Of a DNA stretch of 64,000 nucleotides, positions 12,388 to 21,863 are shown in pieces. The DNA comes from Paralithodes platypus. Lineage: Eukaryota; Arthropoda; Malacostraca; Decapoda; Lithodidae. How positions within the stretch are numbered: position 1 is the stretch's first letter; every line of letters begins with the position of its first letter. A program made the position numbers and the translations under genes. The stretch covers positions 20,190,147-20,254,146 of the forward strand of contig CM064506.1 in assembly GCA_032716605.1 (NCBI GenBank). Direction: 5' to 3'. Below the pieces are notes generated by a model that was not told where the DNA came from, made no database searches, and saw nothing but the letters and a program-made list of their open reading frames with translations.

Positions 12388-12540
12388 TAATTCCTGTTCC
12401 AATCGCTCTTTGCCAATCTTTGTGCGCCAATAGGTCTGTTCCATTCCCGTGTTCTAATAATGTCTGTTCCATTTGCTCTGTTCCATTCCCGGCTCTTTAG
12501 ACTTGTTAATACAATCGGGGCCACATTGTTCTGAGAGTTA
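12388..12540 (+). repeat. dispersed pyrimidine-rich repeat, copy 1
   Basis: CAATCTTTGTGCGCCAATA, TGTTCCATTCCCGGCTCTTT and GGCCACATTGTTCTG recur in the same order at about 14650-14812. Function and family are unknown. Confidence 0.65.
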
Positions 12541-12550
12541 TATAATATAT

Positions 12551-12767
12551 CATAGACTACAGTAGAGCTGGACTGGACACGAAAATGAAACTTTGCAGTA
12601 AGGGACCCAAAATTCGAAAGCGAACCCCCAAGTTCGAACCTCGAAACCGCGAAAATGTCATATTTTCGCGGTTTCGAGGTTCGAACTTGGGGGTTTGTTC
12701 ACCGATTTTGGGTCCCTTACTGCAAAGTTTCATTTTCGTGTTCAGTCCATATCTACTGTAGTCTATG
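12551..12767. mobile_element. 217-bp near-perfect palindrome (foldback element)
   Basis: The arm CATAGACTACAGTAGAGCTG, GAAACTTTGCAGTAAGGGAC, AAGTTCGAACCTCGAAACCG is mirrored on the other side, with a loop of about 7 bases near 12656-12662. It is non-coding. Open frames here simply read the arm. Confidence 0.8.
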
Positions 12768-12779
12768 AATATATATATA

Positions 12780-12812
<33 letters not shown>

Positions 12813-12847
12813 TGAGAATATATCACAAATACACGTGAGCCGCTAAA

Positions 12848-12999
12848 TGTTTCTAGTCTCTCAGTGGGGATCGAACCATCGACCATCAGGATGATAGCCG
12901 ACGCTTTAATCAATTACACCAGACTGCCGTGGTGTAATTGATTAAAGCGTCGGCTATCATCCTGATGGTCGATGGTTCGATCCCCACTGAGAGACTAGA

Positions 13000-13001
<2 letters not shown>
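12848..13001. mobile_element. palindrome made of two head-to-head tRNA-like sequences
   Basis: Each arm reads outward from the centre. It has a TGGTGTAATTGATTAAAGCG D-arm-like segment, a CTATCAT loop-like segment, and a B box GGTTCGATCCC followed by ACTGAGAGACTAGAAAC. The arms are almost identical with an 8-base centre. I infer two SINE or tRNA-like units in inverted orientation; the 3' side runs into (TA)n. Confidence 0.7.
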
Positions 13002-13062
<61 letters not shown>

Positions 13063-13110
13063 AATTGTATATATACCGTATATATGTATATATATATATA
13101 TGTATAATTT
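13002..13110. repeat. (TA)n microsatellite
   Basis: Nearly pure AT dinucleotide, with a TACCGTA interruption near 13075. Confidence 0.95.
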
Positions 13111-13154
13111 ATATCACTAACAAAGAAAATTAGAACGCCGGATTGTAGGAAGAA

Positions 13155-13220
13155 CAGCGAGGTACTAGAGCTGTCTGATAGGCTTTCTTTATGTATCTGC
13201 ACTATATACCGGTACCTATA
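13155..13220. repeat. 75-bp dispersed repeat, copy 2 of 2
   Basis: AGCGAGGTACTAGAGCTGTC and the ACCGGTACCTATA end match 11802-11876. Confidence 0.7.
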
Positions 13221-13765
13221 CCATAGTGATGTACCGGTAGCCTAGCCTATGTATCAAGGAAAATTTAATTGGTGGTCTTGGTGATGAAGGGGGTTGGGGA
13301 TAGGGGTGTATTAGTGGGGGTGGGGTGGTGTTCAGAGTGTGTTAGTGGTGGGGGGGGGGGGGGGGGGGGGGCGGGGGGGTTAGGCCCTCGGCCCTCAAAC
13401 CCATTCTGTTTCCCTTGGGGCTATATTTACAAATCCTAGGATAATGGGTAATAATGCATTTAAACCAAAATTCAAAACGCAAAAAAAAAAAAAATAAATA
13501 AAAAAAAAAAAAATAATAATAACAATAATAGGCTAATAGTAATAATAATAATAAAATAAAGTTAAATATTAAAAATAAAAAAAAACAACCTAAAAAAGAA
13601 AAAAAGGTACGTGACCTTGATACTGACCAATTTGTTTTCAGATGTGTTTATATATGTTTTATCTCTATATGTCTCTGTGTCTACCAATGTTTCTATTTAT
13701 CAATATATTTGTTTTCACCATAATTATATTCTCTTAGTGTGAGTTAACGAGTAACCTAATATTGT

Positions 13766-13812
<47 letters not shown>

Positions 13813-13844
13813 AACAGAGGGGTAGAGGCGTTTGCATTATCTCC
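13221..13844. repeat. low-complexity stretch: poly-G, A-rich, (GA)n
   Basis: A G-rich run lies at about 13340-13378, an A-rich AAAAT/AATAAT tract at about 13478-13600, and (GA)n at about 13770-13807. No genes are seen. Confidence 0.85.
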
Positions 13845-14061
13845 TTAACTCTTACAAGATACGATGACGCATTTCTGTTCTGTTTTCTGGCTATTATTTA
13901 GACGATTTTATGGAGATTCAGAAGGGTATATGGAAGTCAGAGGGTTAATTTAGATCGTCTTTATCGCTATAATTCCCACAGCTCCTTCCTAATCTGTATA
14001 AAATCGTCTTATGACAGCCAGAATAAACTGTCAAAATGAGTCATAGTCTACAAAAGGTTAA
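13845..14061. mobile_element. MITE-1 copy, complete
   Basis: TTAACTCTTACAAGATACG starts the copy and CTACAAAAGGTTAA ends it. The inner boxes TTTAGACGATTTTATGGAG and TAAAATCGTCTTATGACAGC are inverted repeats. Confidence 0.75.
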
Positions 14062-14640
14062 TATATTGCTCTTCTGTGTTTCGATTTCCTTCCCCGTTCC
14101 TTATAATTATTTACTTAGTCTTTCTATATTCAATTCCCTCGGTTCTATTCCTCCAACTTTCTCTCTCTTTCGTATTTTCCTTCCTCCCACTTCTCGGTGT
14201 TGTATTTCTCCTCCTGCTATTCCTATTCGCCTGTATTTGGTCCATTCTCTGTGTTCTTTTCTCCGTTTTCCATTTCCCGTGTTATTTTCTCCGTTTTCTA
14301 TTTCCCGTGCTCTTTTCTCTGTTTTCCGTTCCCCGTTTTGTATCCTGTTTTCTTTTCTCGGTACGGTATTTCATTTCCGTTTTCGGTTCTCGGGTTTTCC
14401 ATTCCGTGTTCCTATCCCCATGTTCAGTTCGGTGTTTCATTCGCTGTTTTATCCTCTCTCTCTCGCTCTCGCTCTCGTTCACTCCTCACTGTTTCGTAAT
14501 TTTACCTTATTTCCTCTTCTGTTTCGCATTGCTTCACAGTCTCTCTACCCCCCCCCCCCCCCTCCTGTCTTCGTTCCGTTTTGGTGTTTAATTATCGGTG
14601 TTCCATTCCCCGTGTTCCTTTCGCTCTGTTCCATTCACTC
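14062..14640 (+). repeat. pyrimidine-rich degenerate tandem
   Basis: Words such as TTCTCCGTTTTCCATTTCCC and CGTGTTCTTTTCTC repeat loosely. The plus strand is almost stop-free in several frames (262 and 171 codons, rich in F, S, L, P). That follows from composition, and there is no domain, so I do not call a gene. Confidence 0.7.
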
Positions 14641-14815
14641 TGTTTCATTACATGTTCCAATCGCTCTGTTCCAATCACTCTTTTCCAATCTTTGTGCGCC
14701 AATATGTCTGTTCCATTCTCGTGTTTCATTCTGTCTGTTCCATTCGTACTGTTCCATTCCCGGCTCTTTAGACTCGTTAACACCATCGGGGGCCACATTG
14801 TTCTGGGAGTTACCG
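14641..14815 (+). repeat. dispersed pyrimidine-rich repeat, copy 2
   Basis: This is the second copy of the 12388-12540 repeat, sharing CAATCTTTGTGCGCCAATA, CCCGGCTCTTTAGACTCGTT and GGGGGCCACATTGTTCTG. Confidence 0.65.
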
Positions 14816-14929
14816 AGCTATTAAGGCCGGTACAACACCACCTTCTCCGATCCCAAGCTTTCATTAAATATCGACATCGCCAGCTTTGCCATCTAAACCG
14901 AGCCAGCTGGGGTAAGTGTGCAGTTGGGT

Positions 14930-14990
14930 CTGAGTACAGTCGGCCAAATAAGTGAGATCGCGGCATCCAGTATCTCTATCTTCTGTTGAG
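14930..14990 (+). mobile_element. H'-family MITE end fragment
   Basis: GTACAGTCGGCCAAATAAGT and GATCGCGGCATCCAGTAT match the left end at 16251. No right end is found. Confidence 0.5.
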
Positions 14991-15016
14991 TGGTACTTGA
15001 AAAGTAGACAGAATGG

Positions 15017-15155
15017 ATAAAAAACACCATCTGAGGAAGAGCACTTTATTGACAACGTTTCGCAGATAGCTTCATCAGGTCAGTGACCTGATGAAGCTAG
15101 GCCTATCTGCGAAACGTGTCAATAAAGTGCTCTTCCTCAGATGGTGTTTTTTATC
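15017..15155. mobile_element. palindrome with hammerhead-like core, possibly Penelope-derived
   Basis: The two arms are head to head around about 15077-15089. Read outward, each carries ACCTGATGAAGC, a short spacer, and GCGAAACGT(T)GTC, followed by AATAAAGTGCTCTTCCTCAG. CTGATGA, GAAAC and GTC in this order match the hammerhead ribozyme core. Hammerheads are known in Penelope-like element termini. Helix I pairing is not convincing, so ribozyme activity is only inferred. Confidence 0.5.
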
Positions 15156-15208
15156 TTCTCTCTCTCTCTCTCTCTCTCTCCATATAGCCTATATATATAC
15201 AGTATATA

Positions 15209-15261
<53 letters not shown>

Positions 15262-15262
15262 T

Positions 15263-15293
<31 letters not shown>

Positions 15294-15315
15294 TAATCTA
15301 TCTATCTATCCCTTT
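15156..15315. repeat. compound microsatellite (TC)n, (TA)n, (GA)n, (GATA)n
   Basis: Consecutive pure dinucleotide and tetranucleotide tracts, including about seven GATA units and their inverse TATC. A C run lies at about 15329-15341, just downstream. Confidence 0.95.
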
Positions 15316-16024
15316 TAATAGCGATCAGACCCCCCCCCCCCTACCCTCCCCACATAGTTATTCCATAAATAAAAACGTTAATGGTAGCGATTATCTCCTG
15401 CGTGTTGAATCATGTTTACGGAGACTGTTTTGGCCGGTGTGTATAGTTGATTATAGCTCACGAAATTCACGGTAATGTAGTCTGGTCCCGAAGGAAGGTT
15501 AGTACGGTATGTGAATAGGATTGTATTATTGAAAAGGTATAGGGTTTATTGATATATTTAGTTATTATTATTTATTTTTTTATTTATATATATATTTTTT
15601 TTTATTCCTCCCGAAACCTTTTTCAAGCATAAAATATATACCCCCAACACCTCCCTTTGAGATAAATGTGTAACTTTTAGGAAGACAAATTTGCCAGCCC
15701 ACGGCCGGAACTAATGGAACGAACTAATGAGGTAAACGTCTTAAAATATCATGAGGCAGGTCCAGAAAAACAAATACCTCCACTTCAGAGTGTAATATAA
15801 AGATAGGAGATGGGAGGCAGTATGGTGCTTAGAGGAAAGTAACTCTCTCTTTCTCTCTCTCTCTTCTCTTTTCTCTCTCTTGAGGACAATATTCCCTGTA
15901 ATTCATTGTAATTTGAAAGTATTGCAATTGTGAGTCTTAAAGGCACTCAGGTTAGGTCATGAGAATACGCACATAATAGTGAATGGTAAACAGTCTCGTG
16001 AAGATCTACAGAGTATTTTTTGCG
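15316..16024. other. unassigned DNA with degenerate A-family remnant and (TC)n
   Basis: At about 15600-15735, fragments such as GATAAATGTGTAAC and GCCAGCCCACGGCCGGAACT look like a decayed minus-oriented A element. (TC)n lies at about 15841-15881. The rest is unrecognised. Confidence 0.4.
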
Positions 16025-16252
16025 TACAGTCGTCCACATAAGTTCTGTTCCTCCCCGTGATCTTGTAGGCTATGGACAAATATAATGTGCATGATTGAAT
16101 TACGAGTGTAGTTTCTTGAGCAGTGGTTATCTCATCGGACTAGTCAACTGTTTATTAAAAGAAACCACACTCCCCATGCATTCCTATATACTAATTATAC
16201 TTTCATACGTAAGAGATCACGACGAGGAACATAACTTATTTGTACAACTGTA
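16025..16252 (+). mobile_element. H-family Tc1/mariner-like MITE
   Basis: The ends TACAGTCGTCCACATAAGTT and AACTTATTTGTACAACTGTA are inverted repeats. Next inside, GTTCCTCCCCGTGATCTT is mirrored by AAGAGATCACGACGAGGAAC. The inner TTTATTAAAAGAAACC contains an unoccupied TTAA. TA plus CAG termini suggest Tc1/mariner, which is inference. Confidence 0.7.
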
Positions 16253-16471
16253 CAGTTGGCCAAATAAGTGATGTCGCGGCACCAAGTATATTTCGATCAA
16301 TAGGCATAATTAGTATCACCATTATCTAAGCTTCATTTCTTCATATCGAGTGAAATACACAAACATGTTCCTACAGTTACCCACCCTATTCAACATCTGA
16401 CAGACATTAATACAGGATACAGCGAGCCAAACGTAATGACAGCAACTACACGACTTATTTGGCCAACTGTA
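16251..16471 (+). mobile_element. H'-family MITE adjoining the previous one
   Basis: Ends TACAGTTGGCCAAATAAGTG and ACTTATTTGGCCAACTGTA are an inverted repeat. It shares the TA with the preceding element. Inner sequence (CACCCTATTCAACATCTGAC, GCGAGCCAAACGTAATGACA) recurs at 33709-33783 and, inverted, at 36665-36860. Confidence 0.7.
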
Positions 16472-16590
16472 CCTCCATAGACCACCCCCCCTCCCCCTAC
16501 ACATTGTATTACCGGTCACGAATTAAGGGGTGACTTAAACTGAAGACGTTAACCAGTGACGAGAGCTTTAACCCTTTACTGCCGAGAGTC

Positions 16591-16954
16591 TTAAGGGGGC
16601 CCACCTCGTTTATTTGTTTTCTCTCTTTTTTCCCTTTTTCTCTTGGTTGTATCCATTCGGCCCCATTCAGCCTACTGTTTTAAAACTTTAATTCTCATCC
16701 AGGTGTCTATTTTTTCTTGGCGAGCGGTAACAGCCAGCTTATTTTTAACAGAAATTTTGACAGTAGGCTAAAATTGTAAATTTTTCAAAAGAAAAATGTC
16801 TCCGGTGAAGCCGATTTTGTTCATACTATGGTGGCTCGATATTGCTCGCCTGGAAGAAATCAACACCTGGATTGGGAGGAACGTCTTAAAACAGTAGGCT
16901 GATTGAGGCCGAATGGATAAAGCCAGAGAGAAAAAAGCAGGTCGGTCCCCTTAA
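16591..16954 (-). mobile_element. B-family TTAA element
   Basis: It starts TTAAGGGGGCCCACCTCG and ends GGTCGGTCCCCTTAA. It carries the B boxes TTGTATCCATTCGGCCCC, TTCAGCCTACTGTTTTAAAA, CATCCAGGTGTC and CTCCGGTGAAGCCG. Both sides are flanked by CCCTTTACTGCCGAGAG, so the target was a repeat unit. Confidence 0.8.
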
Positions 16955-17051
16955 CCCTTTACTGCCGAGAGCCTTAACCCTTCACTACCCACTCTAGACT
17001 TTACTGTAATGGAGGGAAGGTGGGAGTGAATGAGGGGCACTTTTATTCTAC
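16955..17051. repeat. left single copy of the sequence that bounds the 45-bp array
   Basis: TTAACCCTTCACTACCCACT, CTAGACTTTACTGTAATGG and TTTTATTCTACTTA recur at 19124-19210. The 45-bp array therefore looks like an internal amplification of this dispersed repeat. Confidence 0.65.
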
Positions 17052-17410
17052 TTACGGGATAGGTATTTGTTTTGTTTTGTGGACCCCCTTCTCCCTCATG
17101 TTTACCCCCATTAGTTTTGAGATTGTAAGACGTTCGTTCCATTAGTTTGTCGATTTTAAGATCTTTCGACTCATTTCTTTGCCAACATTAGGACCTTTCG
17201 TGCGATTTAGGTGTCGATTTTTTCCCTGGCGAGCAATAGCGAGCCTGTAATTTTAGGAGGAACCGGCCTTTGGCCTGGACATTTTTCTACCGAGAAATAT
17301 ACAATGTATCTCGAAAGAGGGTCTAGGGTGGGGGGTGTTTTTTTAAGCTTGATGGAGGTCTAGCGAGGAAACTAAAATATGTAAATTAATAAATAGACCA
17401 AAATATACAC
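17052..17410 (+). mobile_element. A-family element
   Basis: It has the A order CCCCTTCTCCCTCATGTTTA, CCATTAGTTTTGAGATTG, CTGGCGAGCAATAGCGAGCC, CCGGCCTTTGGCCTGG, TTTTTCTACCGAGAAATA, GCTTGATGGAGGTCTAGCGA. The left end is TTACGGGATAGG, slightly changed from TTAAGGGGA. Confidence 0.75.
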
Positions 17411-17412
17411 CC

Positions 17413-17732
17413 ACTTGAGGGATTTTTTTCTAGACTCCTTTCTCCCTCATGTTTAGCCCCATTGTTTTTGAGATTTTAAGACGTTCGCCCCATTAGTTTG
17501 GCGATTTTAAGAACTTTCACCCCATTTCTGTAAATTTTAAGACATTTCGTGCCATTTAGGTGTCTATTTTTTCCTGGCGAGCGATAGCGAGCCTGCAATT
17601 TAAGAATAACCGGCCTTCGGCCCGGACATTTTTCCACCGAAAAATTTACAAATTAATCTTGAGAGGGGGTCAAGGGGGTGTAATTTTAAGTTTGATGGAG
17701 GTTAAGGGAATATACTAAACACCTCCCCTTAA
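17413..17732 (+). mobile_element. A2-subfamily element immediately after an A element
   Basis: The left end TTGAGGGATTTTTTTCTAGA and right end ACACCTCCCCTTAA match 33180-33496 and define a subfamily with a different right arm. The boxes GGCGAGCGATAGCGAGCCTG and CCGGCCTTCGGCCCGG are intact. The terminal TTAA is also the first TTAA of the 45-bp array. Confidence 0.75.
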
Positions 17733-19145
17733 CCCTCTACTGCCCACTAAGAGTAATATACACCCTACCCTCCTTAACCCTCTACTGCCCACTAACAGTA
17801 ATATACAACCTACCCTCCTTAACCCTCTACTGCCCACTAACAGTAATATACACCCTACCCTCCTTAACCCTCTACTGCCCACTAACAGTAATATATACCC
17901 TACCCTCCTTAACCCTCTACTGCCCACTAAGAGTAATATACACCCTACCCTCCTTAACCCTCTACTGCCCACTAACAGTAATATACAACCTACCCTCCTT
18001 AACCCTCTACTGCCCACTAACAGTAATATACACCCTACCCTCCTTAACCCTCTACTGCCCACTAACAGTAATATACACCCTACCCTCCTTAACCCTCTAC
18101 TGCCCACTAACAGTAATATACACCCTACCCTCCTTAACCCTCTACTGCCCACTAAGAGTAATATACACCCTACCCTCCTTAACCCTCTACTGCCCACTAA
18201 CAGTAATATACAACCTACCCTCCTTAACCCTCTACTGCCCACTAACAGTAATATATACACCCTACCCTCCTTAACCCTCTACTGCCCACTAAGAGTAATA
18301 TACACCCTACCCTCCTTAACCCTCTACTGCCCACTAACAGTAATATACACCCTACCCTCCTTAACCCTCTACTGCCCACTAACAGTAATATACACCCTAC
18401 CCTCCTTAACCCTCTACTGCCCACTAACAGTAATATACACCCTACCCTCCTTAACCCTCTACTGCCCACTAAGAGTAATATACACCCTACCCTCCTTAAC
18501 CCTCTACTGCCCACGAACAGTAATATACAACCTACCCTCCTTAACCCTCTACTGCCCACTAAGAGTAATATACACCCTACCCTCCTTAACCCTCTACTGC
18601 CCACTAACAGTAATATACAACCTACCCTCCTTAACCCTCTACTGCCCACTAACAGTAATATACACCCTACCCTCCTTAACCCTCTACTGCCCACTAACAG
18701 TAATATACACCCTACCCTCCTTAACCCTCTACTGCCCACTAACAGTAATATACACCCTACCCTCCTTAACCCTCTACTGCCCACTAAGAGTAATATACAC
18801 CCTACCCTCCTTAACCCTCTACTGCCCACTAACAGTAATATACACCCTACCCTCCTTAACCCTCTACTGCCCACTAACAGTAATATACACCCTACCCTCC
18901 TTAACCCTCTACTGCCCACTAACAGTAATATACACCCTACCCTCCTTAACCCTCTACTGCCCACTAACAGTAATATACACCCTACCCTCCTTAACCCTCT
19001 ACTGCCCACTAACAGTAATATACACCCTACCCTCCTTAACCCTCTACTGCCCACTAACAGTAATATACACCCTACCCTCCTTAACCCTTTACTGCCCACT
19101 AACAGTAATATACACCCTACCCTCCTTAACCCTCTACTGCCCACT
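17729..19145. repeat. 45-bp minisatellite, about 31 units
   Basis: Unit: TTAACCCTCTACTGCCCACT, AACAGTAATATACACCCTAC, CCTCC. Variants (AAGAG for AACAG, CAACC for CACCC) recur every few units and suggest loose higher-order structure. Because 45 is a multiple of three, the minus strand reads as a 15-residue repeat. A small insertion near 18252 (ATATATACACCC) breaks that frame in two. It is not a gene. Confidence 0.95.
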
Positions 19146-19245
19146 CTATACTTAACAGTAATGGCGGGAAGCGGGTATGTGGGACTGAATGATTTAGTTT
19201 TATTCTACTTAACCCTTTCAATGAGAGGGTGACTTCTTTTGCATT

Positions 19246-19467
19246 CTATAGCTATACCCTATTCCAAGTGAGTAGGCCAAAACGGTTGAACATTAACCTC
19301 TTTAACTCACAAACGACTAATCGAGCTAATATTTCTACCATTTGAGAAGGGTCAGCCACGGAATAGGTGTGGAAATTTACAGCCCATTTGCTCTAGCCCT
19401 TTTTGAGTTACAGAGGTGAAAGGGTACGAGTTCTGGCCTACCTATCTGGAACAGGGTATAGCCTATA
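19246..19467. mobile_element. C-family MITE, copy 1
   Basis: The ends CTATAGCTATACCCTATTCC and GGAACAGGGTATAGCCTAT are inverted repeats, with AGTAGGCCA / TGGCCTACC inside. The middle (GAAGGGTCAGCCACGGAATA, GGTGTGGAAATTTACAGCCC) matches 56861-57069. Confidence 0.7.
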
Positions 19468-19575
19468 TTTCGAGACGATTTTGGTCAGTTTACGAAAAAG
19501 TCTCTAGAAGTTACTTACCGATTCTGATGCACTGATGGAATATTTGGAAATATTCCCAGTTTCGTCTCTTACCGG

Positions 19576-19775
19576 TAACCCCTTCTTTACCGGCTAAGTC
19601 TTTTTAGTATTGTTCTAGCTATATTTAGAGGATTTTGTGCAGCTTAAGAAGGATCTGTGGTAGTAAAAAGGGTTAAGTGAGATAGTTCGAAGCCTGTTAA
19701 TTGCTGGAGGCCCTTTTACACTGAATAAAATCGTCTAGTAGTAGCCAGAATAAAGTTAAAAAGACGGAGATAGGT
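19576..19775. mobile_element. D-family MITE
   Basis: The left arm CTTTACCGGCTAAGTCTTTT has a shared subterminal box TTTTGTGCAGCTTAAGAAGG. The right arm has GAATAAAATCGTCTAGTAGT and AGCCAGAATAAAGTTAAAAA. The terminal TTAA is degraded on the right. Confidence 0.6.
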
Positions 19776-19964
19776 CGTTATATGGAACAAGGTATATATA
19801 GGGCCTAGTGCAGAAAAGTGTACCCATTGCTTCCATGCTCTTAAAATACCGGTAGCCTGGGTATCGCATCTACTGTACATGGTAATTATCAGAGTGCTTT
19901 TATGTACAAGGCTGTTTCTATATTTCAGTTAAAAGCGGTTCTGCCGTACTTAGTGGAATTATTT
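19776..19964. other. non-coding DNA, nothing recognised
   Basis: Contains a TACCGGTA palindrome and no arms or credible ORF. Confidence 0.4.
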
Positions 19965-20347
19965 TTAAGGGGGGTCACCGTTTTTTTGTTTACCTTTCTC
20001 TCCTTTTCTCTCTTTCTCTGGCTTGTATCCATTCGGCCCCATTCAGCCAACTGTTTTTAGACGTTTATCCCCATCCAGGTGTCGATTTCTTCCTGGCGAG
20101 CGATAGCGAGCCAGCATTGTATGGAGAAATCCGGTTTCGCCGGAGATATTTTTCTATCGAAAAATTTACAAATTTAGCTTGCTGTCAAAACAAAAATATA
20201 TATATGCTGGCTCGCTACCGCTCGCCAGAAAAATATTGACACCTGGATGGGGGTAAACGTCTTAAAACAGTAGGCTGAATGGTGCCGAATGGATACAAGC
20301 CAAAGAGAGAGGGAGAGAAAGAAAACAAGCGAGGTGGGCTCCCTTAA
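19965..20347 (+). mobile_element. B-family element, complete
   Basis: It runs TTAAGGGGGGTCACCG to GCGAGGTGGGCTCCCTTAA (383 bp). The two arms of about 150 bp are imperfect inverted repeats containing TTGTATCCATTCGGCCCC, AAGACGTTTATCCCCATCC / GGGGGTAAACGTCTTAAAAC and CTGGCGAGCGATAGCGAGCC / GGCTCGCTACCGCTCGCCAG. The centre holds hairpin TCCGGTTTCGCCGGA, then TTTTTCTATCGAAAAAT. This is the best reference copy for B. Confidence 0.85.
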
Positions 20348-20394
20348 ACAATAAAGGTCTCTTGCCTGGTGTTCCCTAATGCATGTGTACGTGA

Positions 20395-20690
20395 GTTTGT
20401 GTGTTTATGTGCTTGTTTTTGTGCGCGTGTGTTTGTGCGTGTGTAATTTTGCGGGTGTGTTTGTGCGTGCGTAATTTTGCGGGTGTGTTTGTGCGCGTGT
20501 GTTATTTTGCGGGTGTGTTTGTGCGCGTGTGTTTGTGCGTGCGTAATTTTGCGCGTGTGTTTGTGCGCGTGTATTTGTGCGGGTGTAATTTTGCGGGTGT
20601 GTTTGTGCGTGTGTAATTTTGCGGGTGTGTTTGTGCGCGTGTGTTTGTGCGTGTGTGTTTGTGCGTGTGTGTTTGTTTGCGTCGCGTATT
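20395..20690 (+). repeat. GT-rich minisatellite
   Basis: GTGTGTTTGTGCG units alternate with TGTAATTTTGCGG. The stop-free plus frames (up to 95 codons) are compositional. Confidence 0.9.
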
Positions 20691-20704
20691 ATATCTTGAA
20701 AGAG

Positions 20705-21067
20705 TTAAGGGGGATGGGTGTATTTATTTGCTCATTTATGCATCTTTTTACGATTTTGTTTTAGTTTCCTCCCTAGACCTCCATCGAGCATATCTAAACA
20801 CCCGCCTAACACCCTCCTTCCAAGATAAATGTGTACATTGTTCGATAGAAAAATGTCCCGGCCAAAGGCCAGTTCTTCTTAAAATACAGGCTCACTATCG
20901 CTCGCCAGGAAAAAAATCGACACCTAAATGACACGAAAAGTCTTAATTTTGTCAAATAAATGGGGTGAAAGGTCCTAAAATCGCCAAACTAATGTAACTA
21001 TATCAAAACTAATGGGGCTAAACATGAAGGAGAAGAGGGACCAGAAAAACGACCCATCTCCCCTTAA
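20705..21067 (-). mobile_element. A-family element, complete
   Basis: TTAAGGGGGATGGGTGTATT to CGACCCATCTCCCCTTAA, reverse orientation. It contains CCTCCCTAGACCTCCATCGA, TTCGATAGAAAAATGTCCC, GGCCAAAGGCC, GGCTCACTATCGCTCGCCAG and ACTAATGGGGCTAAACATGA. No ORF is present. Confidence 0.85.
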
Positions 21068-21069
21068 TA

Positions 21070-21217
21070 TCATCGGGGAGATTCGTTATCAGAGCGTATC
21101 CAAAACACTAGACCAGATCCTTCCTAAGCTATATAAGATCGTATAAAGATAATCTGATAAGTTCTCAAAACTAATAAATCTTTATAAAAAAAAAAAAAAA
21201 TAAAAAAATAAAAAAAA

Positions 21218-21250
<33 letters not shown>

Positions 21251-21428
21251 CTGATGTATTAGTTTCACTCCCAACACCAAACACTTCCCAATGAAATTAA
21301 TGAATGCATGTGATCCTACCGGGATTCGAACCTAGGTTACTATATACAGATCTTAAACGCTTTATCCATTACACCATCAAGACCGATATATACGGAATAT
21401 ACTGTCAAAATGCGTCATGATCTTAAGA
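21070..21428. mobile_element. MITE-1 relic carrying a SINE and A-rich tail
   Basis: Arm pieces AGATCCTTCCTAAGCTATAT at the left and TACTGTCAAAATGCGTCATG at the right bracket an A-rich run (21184-21220), (AAT)n to 21250, and a minus-strand SINE (21251-21383). The SINE sits at the same place in the arm as in 7013-7335. Confidence 0.6.
21251..21383 (-). mobile_element. tRNA-derived SINE, family S1
   Basis: Minus strand: GTCTTGATGGTGTAATGG head, B box GGTTCGAATCC, then AAGTGTTTGGTGTTGGGAG tail running into (ATT)n and poly-T on the same strand, as expected for a SINE 3' end. Confidence 0.75.
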
Positions 21429-21469
21429 GTAATTGTGTTTGTAAAGAAGTTAACCATTACATATATAGG

Positions 21470-21640
21470 CTATTCTATCTCTATCTATCTATCTACCGTA
21501 TCTATATCTATATCTCTCTCTATCTATCTATATCTATGTAGCTACCGGTATCTTTCTATCTAGCTATCTGTCTGTCTGTATCTATCTATCTATCTATCTA
21601 TCTATATCTATCTATCTACCGTATCTATTTTCTCAGGCCC
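21470..21640. repeat. (TATC)n microsatellite, interrupted
   Basis: Repeated TATC/TATCTA units with TACCGTA and TACCGGTA interruptions. Confidence 0.9.
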
Positions 21641-21863
21641 ATTCCCCATTTTTCTATTTGTTTTTATTCCCCTGTGAGTACCGGTAATTAATGAAAATCT
21701 ACCTAATGAACCTTAATGACCAATAATCAATGTTCGTACTTGGCTTCCGAACACAAAATATTATACTGGGGAAAATAATCGCGAAAAATCTGCTGTGAAC
21801 CTGAATTCCCCCCCCCCCTTTTCCCAATTATATACTTCGTGCCAGTCCCTAATGAGCTGTATA
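21641..21863. other. non-coding DNA, nothing recognised
   Basis: AT-rich DNA with a short C run near 21808. No repeat family is recognised. Confidence 0.4.

Noticed and set aside
14036..14824. 262 codon plus-strand frame
   Set aside because: Pyrimidine-rich degenerate repeat with overlapping open frames. It begins inside a MITE right arm and has no domain.
17715..19144. 181 and 300 codon repeat proteins (15-residue period)
   Set aside because: The 45-bp unit is a multiple of three, so openness is automatic. A small insertion simply splits the frame, and no gene context is present.
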